The translations under genes were made by a program, and so were the position numbers. The notes under the pieces are model-generated. The model ran no database searches. It saw nothing but the letters and a program-made list of their open reading frames with translations, and was not told the origin of the DNA. From assembly GCA_903813345.2 (NCBI GenBank), contig CAIIXF020000009.1, positions 9,108,030 through 9,172,029 on the forward strand: 64,000 nucleotides of DNA. Direction: 5' to 3'. Source of the DNA: Owenia fusiformis (taxonomy: Eukaryota; Annelida; Polychaeta; Sabellida; Oweniidae). The number at the start of each line of letters is the position of its first letter. The stretch's first letter is position 1. This document shows positions 18,290 to 30,190 of the stretch, one piece after another.

Positions 18290-20130
18290 AATTCAATTCA
18301 ATTCAATTCAATTTATTTCATATTTCTTATATAATATACACTATAAAAACAAGCCGCTAGACACCCTAGTGGGTATATGTTGCGGTCTAACAGAAATCAT
18401 TTAAATGACATCTAGACTACATATAAAAGAAAACACTTATATTATGTTACATGTAGGTATATAAAAATGGTATTAACAATTAATCTAAGGATGTACAATG
18501 TAAAAATGTTACAAAAATCAGGTATCAGTATAAAATCAACAGTATAGTATGATATTGGTATTATACATTATCGATAGATGAGTAGTTTTTTATATGAAGA
18601 TTTGAAAATATTTAGAGTGGAGCATTTTTTAATATCATGTGGTAGAGCATTCCAAAGATTAGGACCTAGATAGCGAAGGGAAAGTTTAGAGCATTTAGGG
18701 ATATGAAAATAATGCAATTGTCTTGTGTAATGATGATGAATATATATGTTGATATCAAACAAGTCTTGAAATAGATTTTTTGGAAGACTGGGGTGCTTAT
18801 TAAAGATTTTGTACATGAACTGACCAGTACAATATCTGTTGACATCAAAAATATTTAATATGTTAAGATCTTCAAATAAGGGAGAGGAGTGAGAAAGTCT
18901 ATCCTTATTTAAAGCTAGCCTTAAGAATTGTTTCTGCAGTTTATGTAGACGATCATAAAATGATTTAAATGTGTTACCCCAGATTATGTTGCAATAATTT
19001 AATTGAGAGTGTATCAATGAGTAGTAAATTGTTTTGAAACTGACTATTTGAAGTAGATGTTTAATGTGATAAAGAGAACCAATGACGCGAGAAATCTTTG
19101 TTTCAATAGATTTTATGTGCTCTTTAAATTTCAAGTTTTTATCAATAATAATTCCAAGAAAGTCAATTTTATCCCGGAAATTTATGTTCTCATTGCTTAT
19201 TTTGAGATTCAGATTTGTTTGATTTTTTTGGGGTCCAAATAGAATAGCATTGGTTTTGCCAATATTAAGTGAAAGTTTGTTTGCTTTTATCCAGTCATCT
19301 ATTGAATTCAAGTTTGCATTAGTTCATTTAAATCATAATCACTATCAAGAAGATTGGTGTCATCAGCAAACATAATAAATTTTAGATTAGGGTCAACAAA
19401 AGGCAGATCATTTATGTAAAGAATAAATAATAGTGGTCCAAGCACCGAGCCCTGCGGAACACCACAATTTAGAGATGATTGTTTAGATTCATAATTGTTA
19501 ATGGTGACATATTGTTTGCGGTCTTTTAAATAACTTTCAAACCAGGACTTAGCTATTCCTCTGATGCCATAATATTCAAGTTTTTGTATCAAAATGTCAT
19601 GATTAATAGTGTCAAAGGCCTTGGAAAAATCTAATGTTATGCCAATGCTCGTTTTCCCCAAATCAGTTGATTTTCGAATTTGTTCAATGAAATATAAAAT
19701 GGCCATGTAGGTCGAATTTCTGAAATCCAAATTGATAAGTAAAAATAATTTCAAAACGTTCTAAAAAACCAGTGAGTTTGGCGTGCATGAGCTTTTCTAA
19801 CAATTTAGAAAATACCGATAAAACTGAAATTGGTCTATAGTTCGAAGGATTTGTAGTGACTCCTTTTTTAAATACAGGTGTTACTTTGGCCAATTTGAGG
19901 GCGTCTGGGAAAATACCAGATTTAAAAGATAAGTTAAATATATACAAGAGCGGATCAATTAAAAACTGTCTTACAGACTTAATAAGTGATGGTAGAATCC
20001 CATCAGGTCCAGGCGAGGAAGATTTTAGAAGACATATTTCTAATTCAAGCTCAATTTTTGAGGTCTTTTTGAGATAAATAGATGATTGAACTTTTTGAGC
20101 TCTTGCTAGGTATTCATAAACAATCATTTT
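18290..20130 (-). mobile_element. 5'-truncated non-LTR retrotransposon (CR1/Jockey-type RT)
   Basis: Minus-strand reading gives, in order, SSSPGPDGI, NYRPISVLSVFSKLLEK, LDFSKAFDTINHDIL (motif A Asp), GVPQGSVLGPLLFILYIN (motif B) and FADDTNLL (motif C). A thumb/C-terminal region follows (NKLSLNIGKTNAILFG, FLGIIIDKNLKFKEHI) and ends at a stop at 18568. Three frames must be joined, so there are at least two frameshifts, near 19700-19750 and near 19310. The endonuclease and any ORF1 are missing, so it is a dead 5'-truncated copy. The 3' end at 18291-18325 carries a short (TTGAA)n-like tail, as CR1/L2-type elements often do. It split an older inverted-repeat element. Confidence 0.9.
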
Positions 20131-20520
20131 GCTGAATTAATAAAAAAAATTGAAAAAATCAAAACCATCGAATATCACTTTTGAAACCATCGAATATCAA
20201 TTTGAAACCATCGAATATTACCTTTCAAAAAGTGATATTCGATGGTTTCAAAAGTGATATTCGATGATTTGGGAATTGTTTGCTAAAATATATCTTCATC
20301 CACGTATCAATTATATCTTCACGTGATATTCGATCTATATCCTTGTAACCATGGGATAAATAAGGGTTATGTACTGGGAGTTTTGGATACGGGGTTTTTC
20401 CAGAGGGAGATATGCATATCTACCTGAGGGACCGTAGGGACAGAAAGTAGATGTGCATATCTCACAAGGGATGAACCCAATATCCAAACCGACCGTACAT
20501 AACTGCTTTATCCTATACCA
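20131..20520. repeat. Right half of the LINE-interrupted inverted repeat
   Basis: ACCATCGAATATCAC units repeat in tandem at 20165-20225, then reverse orientation at 20230-20275, so the block is itself a small palindrome. Its outer part matches 17398-17541 in reverse complement. Confidence 0.65.
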
Positions 20521-20867
20521 AGTAGAGTTTTCAGTAGTACAAGGTGTAAAAAATAAACAAATCATTCATATGCAAAGTCATTTTATTGCATTTCCACTTT
20601 TTGGAAGCGGGAAGATACGCCCCGAAGCGGGAAGATATGCACCGAAACGGGAGATATGACGGGAGATGTGGAGGTTCTTGATATGGAAACCTCAAAATCA
20701 GGATACGGGATATATCTAACCAACTTATCTCCCTAAAACCCTACTTGGCATAGGATAAATCAAGATAATTTCTACTCGCATCTAGTCTATTCCACATGTT
20801 TGGGAAAAGTGTACAGGAAAATCTCCATGTTCAATTGATGTATGATCAACCCTCATAGGGGTCAATC

Positions 20868-22028
20868 CAGTTGTCCGAAACCCAGTTGTCCGAAACTCAA
20901 TTCTCCGAAACCCAGTTGTCTGAAACCAAGTTCTCCGAAAATTAGGGGATCTTATCAAAAAATACAATTTCTTAAAACGAATCTTGTCGCAACCTCTGCG
21001 AATCACGACAGCATAACATTTGAATCACGTTGACATCATTGCAAAATTAGGCTAAATATGCTAAGTCAAGACGTTAATTAGCCCACGAAAGTTCATGGGT
21101 AACTTGAGAACTACAAAATACAACCAAATACTTTTCGAACGTACAATAGCAATATTTCTCACCCAACGTCTTCATAGTTTTAGGAACGTATTTTAAACGC
21201 ATGATAGCCAAATATATCAAGATACTATATCTGCCTAAATGAAGTTATCTAGTGTTGACAAAGTTTTGAAATATATTTTATCCAGATCCATCAGAAATTA
21301 ACTTAGCCAATACATTTGTTCATAAGAATTCTTTAATTCTACCTCGTTCCCAATACGTCCTCAGACAGACAAGAAATTGAAGTCACACCCGTTTGTTTGC
21401 GTGGCATATTTATACGTATACGCACTTTCTCTGATTATTGTCAAACAAATACATTTCAGGAGAAGAACATAAAAAACAAATGCCTGAAACGAATGCCGAA
21501 ACATAAATCCCAAGTGATTAAGTTTAGAATGTTTTATTCTTTTACGATTTGATAAGAGACTGAGACTAAGAAATTAAATGCGACGAAATATTTTGACAAC
21601 GTAATTTGTATACTGTTTTATTCTTAAAGTTCTATGCGATACCTTATTTTATCTGTTTCAAAATGTTTCATTTTATTTTGCCTATATAAAAGAGATTGAA
21701 GAAGATAAGATAAACTGTTCCGTAATATATATTGTGTTTTAATAACCTTTTTTAGAATCACAATGTAAAATAAATCTCCCGTTCCTGCCATTCTGGTAAC
21801 GCCATACAATGGATGCAATTCAAAGTGAGAGAGAGAGATCTATGAATATCAGAATGCGTCCATGCCATTAATTTGGCCAAATACATGGCATGAAACTGAC
21901 GTAAGCTTTAGTAAGCTACGCCCCCCCCCTTTCTCTGGTAAATTATGACTTTATTTTTCGGAGTAATGGGTTTCGGACAACTGGGTTTCGGGGAATTGGG
22001 TTTCGGACAACTGGGTTTCGGACAACTG
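20868..22028. mobile_element. FB-like foldback element with tandem-repeat termini (CAGTTGTCCGAAAC)
   Basis: The left end (about 20868-20941) is a head-to-tail run of about 17-bp units such as CCAGTTGTCCGAAAC. The right end (about 21958-22028) is the same run in reverse complement (GGGTTTCGGACAACTGG). The roughly 1.0-kb middle has no convincing gene, only AT-rich sequence. Inverted termini made of tandem units are the hallmark of Drosophila FB-type foldback elements; the relationship here is by structure only. Confidence 0.75.
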
Positions 22029-22626
22029 GGGTGTCAATATATACGAATCGAATGTATTCTCGTGTGCATTACAATATCCCCATTGAAACATTTTTGGCCT
22101 GCAATGGACGTATAATGAATTAGAATATGAGGCCGTGTTATCATTCTAATGTAAAGTCATGGTATTTACTGTAGTATTGGGTTGCAAGTTAATATCAGAT
22201 TCAATGCAAATTAATCATCTAATATCAGATGCGCGATCAGTCCAATAATCTAATTTCAGGTCATCAGTTCGATATCTAGCACTTGTTCTAACGACACGGT
22301 ATTACTAGACTATCATATTATAAATACACACACATATAAAACAATCAAACTGGTACACGATATAAGCACGACTGCTCTTTCAATTGAGTATAAATGTTGA
22401 TAAACTTACCCGGAAGCCAAGACATACACGTTTAGACGATGCTATTTTCAGTTCAGTGTAAGAGTAAATGCCCGGATATCGAGGCTTTTTCGTGTAAAGT
22501 TTTAACCAAGCATCTAAAATCGGGTTATATTGCGTGTAGAATTTATCGATATCAGGGCCGCTACATGCCAGTGTCTATTACTCTTTATAAAATAGAAATT
22601 CAATGAACCATCCTGTTATATGGAGG

Positions 22627-22816
22627 CAGTGATCTTCCCAGCATTAAAGCACGTTGGCGTAGCACCCACTTGAGATCTAATAAACAGGCATGCACCCACC
22701 TGAAAATCCATTTGCACCCACTTGAAAATGAGAAAAATAATGAAAAATTGGCATATTTTGACAAATTTTGGTCTGAATTGTGAAAATTAGAATTTTTCTC
22801 TCCTGGGGAGAACACT
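22627..22816. mobile_element. MITE of the CAGTGATCTCCCC family
   Basis: Begins CAGTGATCTTCCCAGCATTA and ends CTGGGGAGAACACTA, with the GCACCCACCTGAAAATCC interior. Flanks GGAGG and GGAAG could be a decayed 5-bp duplication. See the copies at 33192 and 36860. Confidence 0.75.
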
Positions 22817-23010
22817 AGGAAGATGGTCTTCGAAACCGAAATCTGTGATTTTCAGACCCCTGCTATTAAAATATTAATGGCGTTTGAAAACCAGTAGTGA
22901 GAGCTTCGAAGCAGATTAATTCATTGAAATGTTGTGTCTGCCTCGACACTTCCAAGAAAATAGATAACGTCCAGACATTTAATTGGGAAACAATCCAAAA
23001 TCACTGGGGG

Positions 23011-23500
23011 GTATCGTGATGCAACAACACCGTGATGTTATTCCACGCATTCCTGACAAATAGGGCTCGGACCATTGGGATTCTAACAAATTTGGCGACG
23101 AGCCTTTTTACGTTTAAGTTGTCTAGTTCAAAGTAGTAACAAGATGTAGGACATCCTCCGAACAAATAATAAATACTATTACTATGTATATCATTTGGCT
23201 TTTATATCCTTTTAAGTTTGATAAAGACTTTGGCGTTGTTGCATCATTGATAATAAACATAGTGGTGTTGTTGCATCAATAGTGAGGAACTAAAACCGTG
23301 AATTTATCGCTTCTGGATGATGCTACATGTATATCAATGACAGTATTTTAAAATATAGATCGTGCGCTAACTGCAGGTGTATGATTATCGTGAAACTTGT
23401 CCTAGAAATGGGTTTAAATTAGGAAAAAAATTATCTTGAGAAAATCTATCACTTGAAGGCTGGCCATCTTGATGCAACAACATGGTGTTGTTGCATCAAG
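23011..23500. repeat. Cluster of GATGCAACAACA inverted motifs
   Basis: The 12-mer GATGCAACAACA or its complement occurs at about 23019, 23231, 23265 and twice at 23471-23499. The last pair forms a 15-bp perfect hairpin with a 3-nt loop. This looks like the ends and internal junctions of a small foldback element, bounded by the first and last copies. No coding sequence. Confidence 0.6.
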
Positions 23501-23811
23501 ATCTATAGGTTACATGATTCCAACTTAAATGCTTACAGTGTGAACAACTGAATTTATACTTATAGTCTGAAATTAGCTTTATTAAGTGCTTTTTCATCAC
23601 ACCTGGGTTCATAACTAAAGTCTTCAGTCAATGTATTAGAAATTAGCATTTTTGCTATGATTTGTTATTAAAAAAATGTAACTACAAAACAGCAATATGA
23701 TGAAAACAGAAAACACCAATATGATGAAAACAGAATGCCTCTGTCTCAAATGAATTTGTGTTTCAATAATTTTTTCTTCAATTGATTTAATTTTTAGAGC
23801 TAGAAAACAAA

Positions 23812-23946
23812 AGGATTGGTATCGATATGGAGAACTGAAATCAACAATGTTTTTGTCTTAAACCAATCATTGAAAACATTCTGTAAAAAAACACGCTATT
23901 TTATGTAATGTTGACTGATTGACAACAATTTAATGAGAAAATTATT
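23812..23946. repeat. Dispersed repeat shared with 61065-61178
   Basis: The block starting GGTATCGATATGGAGAACTG, with ATTGAAAACATTCTGTAAAA, recurs near 61065-61178 in the same orientation. Family unknown. Confidence 0.6.
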
Positions 23947-23950
23947 TAGA

Positions 23951-24014
23951 AATAATAATTATGGTTCCTCTAACTAACCTGAATAACTTATTTAGAGGAA
24001 CCATAAATTATTAT
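23951..24014. repeat. Hairpin, arms about 23 bp
   Basis: AATTATGGTTCCTCTAA (left) pairs with TTTAGAGGAACCATAAATT (right) around a loop of about 16 nt. It may be the remains of a short inverted-repeat element. Confidence 0.6.
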
Positions 24015-24049
24015 TAATTAGAACTAACAGATGAACATCTTTGGCGCTA

Positions 24050-24620
24050 TTTATCCCAATGAACGAAGTTCTGTAGGGATATAGTGAAGCCTAGCCCTCC
24101 GTCCGTCCGTCTGTCCGGAAGATAACTCCAATACTAGTCAACAGATTTTCTTCATATTTGGTGGAAAGATGTATATAAGTGAACAGTTACAAAAAAAAAT
24201 TTTCAAGATGGCCGCCAGTTTATAAATGGCGGGAATTTTTCGCAAAGATCTTATGTTTTTCATTTTAAACCAAAATAATGAATATTATTATTTGAAATTT
24301 TGGTAGCATATTAACAACATCTATCCATTTCACATATATTCCGGGTTTTTCACCCTGACCCCCAGGGGCCGTAAATGGGGTATCGAGGAAAACAGGAATT
24401 TGAGTTAATTTTGAGATGTTTTTGAAGTATAGCTTTATTATACTCAAATGAAAGACAATTTAGAGTAGATTGCAAATATAGTAGCGTTTTTCTGATTTGG
24501 GCCTCAAAAAATCAAAATGGCCACCTAATTCGGGATTTCGAAATTGTTTTCTGATCTGTACAGATTGATGATTTAATAGTGTTTGTTGGGAGTTGCTACT
24601 CCGTGGAGTTGCCATTTTCT
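24050..24620. mobile_element. Repeat of the CCCAACGAA / TTCGTTGGGA family
   Basis: The left end reads ATCCCAATGAACGAAGTTC, then a GTCCGTCCGTCTGTCC tract. The right end reads GTTGGGAGTTGCTACTCCGT, then TTTCTAGTTA. The same ends occur at about 29150-29715, 31010-32080 and 34085-34130. The interior includes AAATGGC(C/G)GCC motifs. No transposase seen. Confidence 0.65.
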
Positions 24621-24709
24621 AGTTAGAAATATTTTGAATAACTGTTTTTGTTAAAAAAAATTTTTTAAGTGCAATTGTTTTTGCTCCTTTCTACCAATTC
24701 TTGAGAATG

Positions 24710-25020
24710 AAATAAAATGTCTTTCCGAACCTTGTTGAAACAAAATAGCATATACAACATGTTTTTAGACCTCTCAATATTATATAGTTATACAAAGGAA
24801 TTTTTGGTTGATTTTAAAAAAGCATTCAAAAAATTAAAACAAAATCCCCCCAAATTAGATAGAAATGAAGATAAACCTTTTATTTCATTAACAAGATACT
24901 TTTTTAAAACCAACCAAAATTTCCTTTGTACAATTAAAATATTGAGAGACCTAAACATGTTGGGTTTATGTCGTTTTGTTCCAATGAGGTTCGGAAAGAT
25001 GTTTCATTTTACTCTGGAAA
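24710..25020. mobile_element. Foldback MITE with CTTTCCGAACC ends
   Basis: AATGTCTTTCCGAACCTTG at about 24717 is mirrored by GAGGTTCGGAAAGATG ending at about 25008, and the pairing continues inward (CATGTTTTTAGACCTCTCAA against its complement). Arms are about 75 bp. The 102-codon frame across it is a by-product of the repeat. Confidence 0.65.
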
Positions 25021-25659
25021 TATGATACCAAGAACAAAAGAAGTGTTTGATGTGTTTTCTAACACAATATAGATGAAAGTATATATATATATTTCAAATT
25101 ATATTGTTACCATTCAAAAGATGACCATTAAATTGATGATGTGTTAAATTTTAAGATTTTTTTCATGACTGGTTGAAGAGAATCGTGTGTTCAAAAAGTT
25201 CTCCATATCGATACCACATCTTCCATTCCATTTTTCTGAAAATATAAAGTGAAAAACCAATGTCAAATCAAAAATTAATGAAAATCAATTTCATGCATGA
25301 AGTGACCACTGTTGTTTTCATAAGCCATCCTCTAGCCAGTCATATTACATCATCTACGTGTTGTACCGCACCCCACAATATACAGTCCAATTATGAGTGA
25401 GAGAAATGAGAAGACCTCTTATAATAGAAGTAGTAAATATGTTGCAATATAAAGACACTCGACTTATATACTTATTGTATATCAATGTCTACATACTCAT
25501 CTGGTAATGATGCACAACAATATTAGATTAGACGAATAGAGTTACACAAAAGACATATAGATTTCTTCAAGAAGTCATGAAATAAATGAACTAAATGAAA
25601 AGAAATGATGAAATGAAAAGACAGTATGTAGGGAAATAATATATAGAGATAATAATAAA

Positions 25660-25780
25660 GTAACTGTAAAATAATTAAGTTACGAAGACAAATATTTTTG
25701 CAGTGAAATCTGAGATTGTTTGTGAGGATTAAGAATCATTAGAAAAATAAAATTGATGAGACTATAACAAAGTGAAAAAA
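25660..25780 (+). repeat. Decayed upstream duplicate of the GPCR start region
   Basis: AAAATTGATGAGACTATAAC at about 25748 parallels the gene start AAAATGGATGAGACTACAAC at 25914. The preceding stretch (AATTAAGTTACGAAGACAAA) parallels AATTATTAAGTTACAAAGAT at about 25855. The upstream copy reads TTG where the gene has ATG, and its frame soon stops. Confidence 0.7.
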
Positions 25781-25916
25781 TTAATAAAATAAAAAACATT
25801 ATAGTTATAGGAAAATAGAATATAAAAAATAATAAAAGTAACTATAAGATAATTATTAAGTTACAAAGATAAATGAGACAGTCTGTTAGGAATTAGAAGC
25901 AGTAAGAAAAAATAAA

Positions 25917-27218
25917 ATGGATGAGACTACAACACTTGAACATAACATTAGCAAAATGTATAACTGGCAAATTGAAGCAAATGCAAGTAGTTTTTATATC
26001 GGACTGATGTGTGTCTCTGGCATCATCTTCGTTTTCTTGATACTTACAAATGGCTTACTGATTACGGTAGTGTTTAAAAATAAGCACTTGCAGACCCCTC
26101 CAAATATCATAGTTCTGAACATAGCAATAGCTGACCTTCTTCAAGCTCTCTTTGGACTACCTATCCGGGAATTGATGAATTATGAATATGACATAGCAAG
26201 AGATATTGTGCTAGGAACAGTTGATAAAAAATACATCTGCTTTTTGAGAGTATTCTTTACACTGCTAGCGACAGGTGGTGCTTTGTTTCTTTTTGTAACA
26301 TTGGCCATAGAGCGGTTTGTTGCGATTGTGTTGCCATTTCGTTATGATCGTTGGATGTGTAAGAGAAATACAATCATACTGAGTCTAATGTCATGGGGCC
26401 TACTCATCTCCATCATTATCCCTGCATTCTTTGGTTGGAACAGATGGGACGTGAAAGATCAATGCTCTGTACTGAATACACTTCATAGAATCCATAACTC
26501 CGCAATCCTGAATCCTTTGATTTATGGTTCACTGGCCCTAACCGCGATCCTGTATGGTAAGATATTCTGGATTGCCAAAAAGAAGCAAACTCAGATTTTG
26601 GCTCAGATTCAAGCTGTTGACCATGCCAAAGCTGTAGCGTATAAACGTAGCTTCAAGATTCTAAAAACTGTTGTAATAATCCTTGGACTGTTCATACTAT
26701 CATGGATTCCATTACTGTTTGTGAGGATGGTTCTTACACGTACAAATCTTGATGCTAATGCCATTATTTTACTGACGAATATCACATTCAAAATCTTGCT
26801 GATAAAATCTATATTCAACCCGATGATATTTTGTGAGAAAGATCGACAGCTTCGAATGGCTGCATTGAAACTCTTAGGCCTACAACAGGAAAATGTAGAA
26901 ATGCTTTTCACTTCTAATGCCACCAGCTCAGAGAGGGATCCTCGACTTGCCCATGTGAACGAGGCCTTTACAGGAGCAGTAGACACAGGAAGAGAACATA
27001 GAGATACTGAGGCATCAACTAGTAAGATTGGAGACGTGGGAATTGGCAATGTTTTTAACAGTACTGATATGCCACAAGTTCCAGGTTATATAAGAGAGAA
27101 TTCAGGAGTCAGTACCGATACAAGTACAGTAGACTTTAAAATGAAAGATGTGACACATCCAAATAGTCTCCCTGTTAACACACAAGAAACTTTTGACATA
27201 AATCTAGCACACATATGA
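25917..27218 (+). CDS. Class A (rhodopsin-family) GPCR, intronless, ligand unknown
   Basis: Encodes 433 residues with seven predicted membrane segments, roughly 27-52, 62-86, 108-131, 152-172, 194-218, 248-272 and 285-306. Family landmarks: Asn45 (TM1), Asp73 in IADLLQ (TM2), Cys108 and Cys183 for the TM3-ECL2 disulfide, Trp160 (TM4), SWIP at 262-265 (TM6). Two signatures are altered: ERF (132-134) in place of DRY, and NPMIF (301-305) in place of NPxxY. N-glycosylation sequons are at Asn10 and Asn22 in the short outer tail. The C-tail of about 125 residues is Ser/Thr-rich. FGWN in ECL2 recalls adenosine-like receptors, but I would not assign a ligand. A candidate AATAAA lies at 27237-27242, 19 bp past the stop. 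The start is the first ATG in frame. Confidence 0.9.
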   Translation: MDETTTLEHNISKMYNWQIEANASSFYIGLMCVSGIIFVFLILTNGLLITVVFKNKHLQTPPNIIVLNIAIADLLQALFGLPIRELMNYEYDIARDIVLGTVDKKYICFLRVFFTLLATGGALFLFVTLAIERFVAIVLPFRYDRWMCKRNTIILSLMSWGLLISIIIPAFFGWNRWDVKDQCSVLNTLHRIHNSAILNPLIYGSLALTAILYGKIFWIAKKKQTQILAQIQAVDHAKAVAYKRSFKILKTVVIILGLFILSWIPLLFVRMVLTRTNLDANAIILLTNITFKILLIKSIFNPMIFCEKDRQLRMAALKLLGLQQENVEMLFTSNATSSERDPRLAHVNEAFTGAVDTGREHRDTEASTSKIGDVGIGNVFNSTDMPQVPGYIRENSGVSTDTSTVDFKMKDVTHPNSLPVNTQETFDINLAHI

Positions 27219-27242
27219 TGTTGCTCAATTAACTCAAATAAA

Positions 27243-29149
27243 TACAAAGACCATTCTTTAAAAAATTTCCAGTTATGCTAAGGTAAGGTATTGTTCTGGT
27301 TCTAATATATTTGTGGTTGAAATCGAGGAATGTTAAGGATTGAATTTGTCCTGAAAAAAATATTCGGCTCAAGGTCCAATGTTTCACTATGTTGCCTGCT
27401 GAAATGAGGTTAATAGTGTTAACATCACCATTTATGCTCAGGGCTGAAATAGCAAGAACTGACTGCTACTGAACGAAAATTATTTGGACTGAATGAATGA
27501 ATCTCATTTTCCGGGGAACACTACCGGGCTGAAATTTCCATTTTGGCCTGCCATTATGACGTTTAGTAAAGTATAAGCCTTCTAAACAAGTACTAATACC
27601 ATTAAAGAACAGGCCCGCCAAGGTGGTAATAATACAGCACCAGCACTAAAATTGATCATGAATGTGTTTTGCTTATATATACATCTCATGAATTCAATGA
27701 TCAACAGATGGTAAATGCACAGTAAATTGACATGGAAAAATTGAACTGTTTATCTGCATTACTATTTGAGATGTCATATGAGAAAATGACTTTGTGTTTA
27801 TTTCTTGCAAAAAAGCATTTGCTTAACGCTTATGGCCTTGTCAACGCAAATACTTTGCATGCCTCATCAATTTAGAAAAGGAAAAATCAAACTTGCAAAT
27901 TATCTGGTTTCTAGACTATGAAATTAACTCTATATATCACAAATACACTACCTCATTTGAGAAGATATGTACATTTGGCCTTAAAGATTAATTTTATATT
28001 TGTAAGATTTGGTCGTGGGTTGGTACAATGAGTATGTATCAATGCCATCAAATGTGAGGTATACACACAGTGTTCTCCCCAAAAAAAATTTTCAACTGGG
28101 TGCAAGATTTCAAGTCTGAAAAAATCAGCACTCGCTACGCTCACAATATCTCTGTGTAGGTGCTAACTTCACTCATTTTTTAAATCAGAAGTTGAAGTGC
28201 AGATGCCAACTGGGTGCCAACTGGGGGGCCTTTGGTTTCAAGTAGGGGGAGCCCCCGGTAAAAGTGACATGGGGAGATCACTGACACATAAATGCTAATC
28301 CAGATCTGGGGAAAGTCAACTGGTGGAATTTAGAATTTAGAGTTACTGAGATTTTGAAGCCAAACAGTGTCTACCGTAGAGCATCTTTGTTTTATTTTAT
28401 ACAAAAACAAATCAAATTGATGGACACATTTGTAGTTACGGACAGACAGCCACTGACTTAGTACAGTGTTTGGCTTCCATATGACAATGATTTTAATTTA
28501 TCAAATAAAAGCCAATGTGAGATACTAATACAGTACAAGACATAATGTAGGAAGTTCAGAATGAATATGTAATTTTTAACACAAGTGTCTTGAATGAAAC
28601 TTTGAATGAAGGTAGTATAGTGGCTAGGAGGCAAAATTCAATAGACTAGATGCGAGTAGATATAATCTTGATTTACGTCATTAAATATTCAGAACATAGT
28701 CAAATTGATATCATATTTGAAATCTACAAGTAAAAATACATCTAGAAATATTGTTTATCAACTTTGAAAATTTAATTTTTTTCAAAATGTAATTTCTAGT
28801 TCGGGGAGATTCCCCATAGAGCCCCTGTTATAAAATCACAAAAAGTTAAATATCTTTTCTTTTATTGGACATATAACATTTTCTTTAACCGAACATATTT
28901 TAATTTGCATAACTATTAGATATGGTGATATGAAAATTGAACCGCTAAAACAGATGAATATTAAGTTAAAGCGAACTTTCTCCTATACCCGCCATGCTAT
29001 CTGACCCGAACGAGCCACCTGGTGGTGAAACTGGTAACTACCTACTCGCATCTGAGTCATTCTTACATACAAAACGCATTAAATCACTTCATGTATTTTC
29101 GGTCTCTATGTTCTTTTAGGGATTAGTCATTTCTGTTACATACTTAATA
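27243..29149. other. Gene-free stretch with MITE debris
   Basis: Around 28070-28280 are decayed TTCTCCCC...GGGGAGATCACTGAC motifs related to the CAGTGATCTCCCC family, interrupted by a G-rich piece. No exon is supported elsewhere; sequence is AT-rich. Confidence 0.45.
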
Positions 29150-29715
29150 ACCCCAACGAAGGAAGTTTGGTAGGGATATAGTGAAGCCCTTCGTCTATAA
29201 AGTATAGCTTTGTTACACTCAAATGAAAAGTAATTTAGAGTAGAATGCAAATAGGCTATAGTATCATTTTTCTGATTTGGGCCTCGTAAAATTCAAAATG
29301 GCCACGTTTTATGGGATTTTGCAATAATTTTCTGATCTCTTCAAAGTATGACCATATTATACACAAATTTAAGGAAATATGAGGTAGATAACAATTATGG
29401 TATTGTTTTTCTGATTTGTGCCTCAAAAAATGGCTGCATAGCAGGAATTCGCTGTTATTTAGAGATTTCTTCAAAGTATGGTGACATGATACTTTATTAG
29501 ATCTAAAATATGTATTGTCTTTATTATTTGAAACTCTTAAATGGTCACTAAATGTCTCTAATGTATGTATTTTATAATATCTCCCAATTAATTTTTCAAG
29601 GGAAGATGGTAAATATAACATTGTGACAAATACAGATTCATGTATGTTATAGTATTCATTGGGATTTGCTACTCCGTGGAGTTGCCGTGATCTCACATTA
29701 GTTGGGGGATAATTC
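29150..29715. mobile_element. Repeat of the CCCAACGAA / TTCGTTGGGA family
   Basis: Left end CCCCAACGAAGGAAGTTTGG with GGGATATAGTGAAGCC, right end CATTGGGATTTGCTACTCCG with GTGGAGTTGCC. Interior contains AAAATGGCCAC motifs and short direct duplications. Lacks the long GTCC tract. Confidence 0.6.
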
Positions 29716-30059
29716 ATGGGTGGTTTTGGGGGAAGGATTGGCGGACATACTTACAAGATTCAATCAGATTTTACACTGTCCTTCTAGCTTGAATGATTGA
29801 AATTGATGGATAATGACACATGACAAACTTCTGCACATGTGCATTGACCTACATTTTACTTCCTTTAAACCAAAGTTTGTTTACATCTAATCGTAACACA
29901 AATGTAGGGTTACCTTTTTAATAATAGACTAACTCCCATTAAACACACATAAAACCAATTAATTTTATATTAATTGTTAACAAGTTCTTTGAGTTAGATG
30001 CTTAAATTCTTTTCACACATTGAAAAAGAATGAGATTCAATCAGAAACCTACTGTAAGC

Positions 30060-30190
30060 AGGGTCACCATTTTGACCTGTATTACAGTGGAGACGATTAC
30101 CCCATTTAACGTGTAACACAGAGATTGCCATTTTGCATGTCAATTGACGTGAATCACGCCAATAAGCATAATGTCCATTGTAATTCATAA
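30060..30190. repeat. Inverted partner of 32230-32350
   Basis: Reverse complement of this block (CACGTCAATTGACATGCAAA, GTTAAATGGGGTAATCGTCT) matches 32270-32345 (CACGTCAATTGTCATGCAAC, GTTAAATGGGGTTATCATCT). The pair brackets the 31.0-32.1 kb element at a distance. Function unknown. Confidence 0.65.

Noticed and set aside
26609-27049. 146-codon frame antisense to the GPCR
   Set aside because: Shadow of a clear receptor coding sequence.
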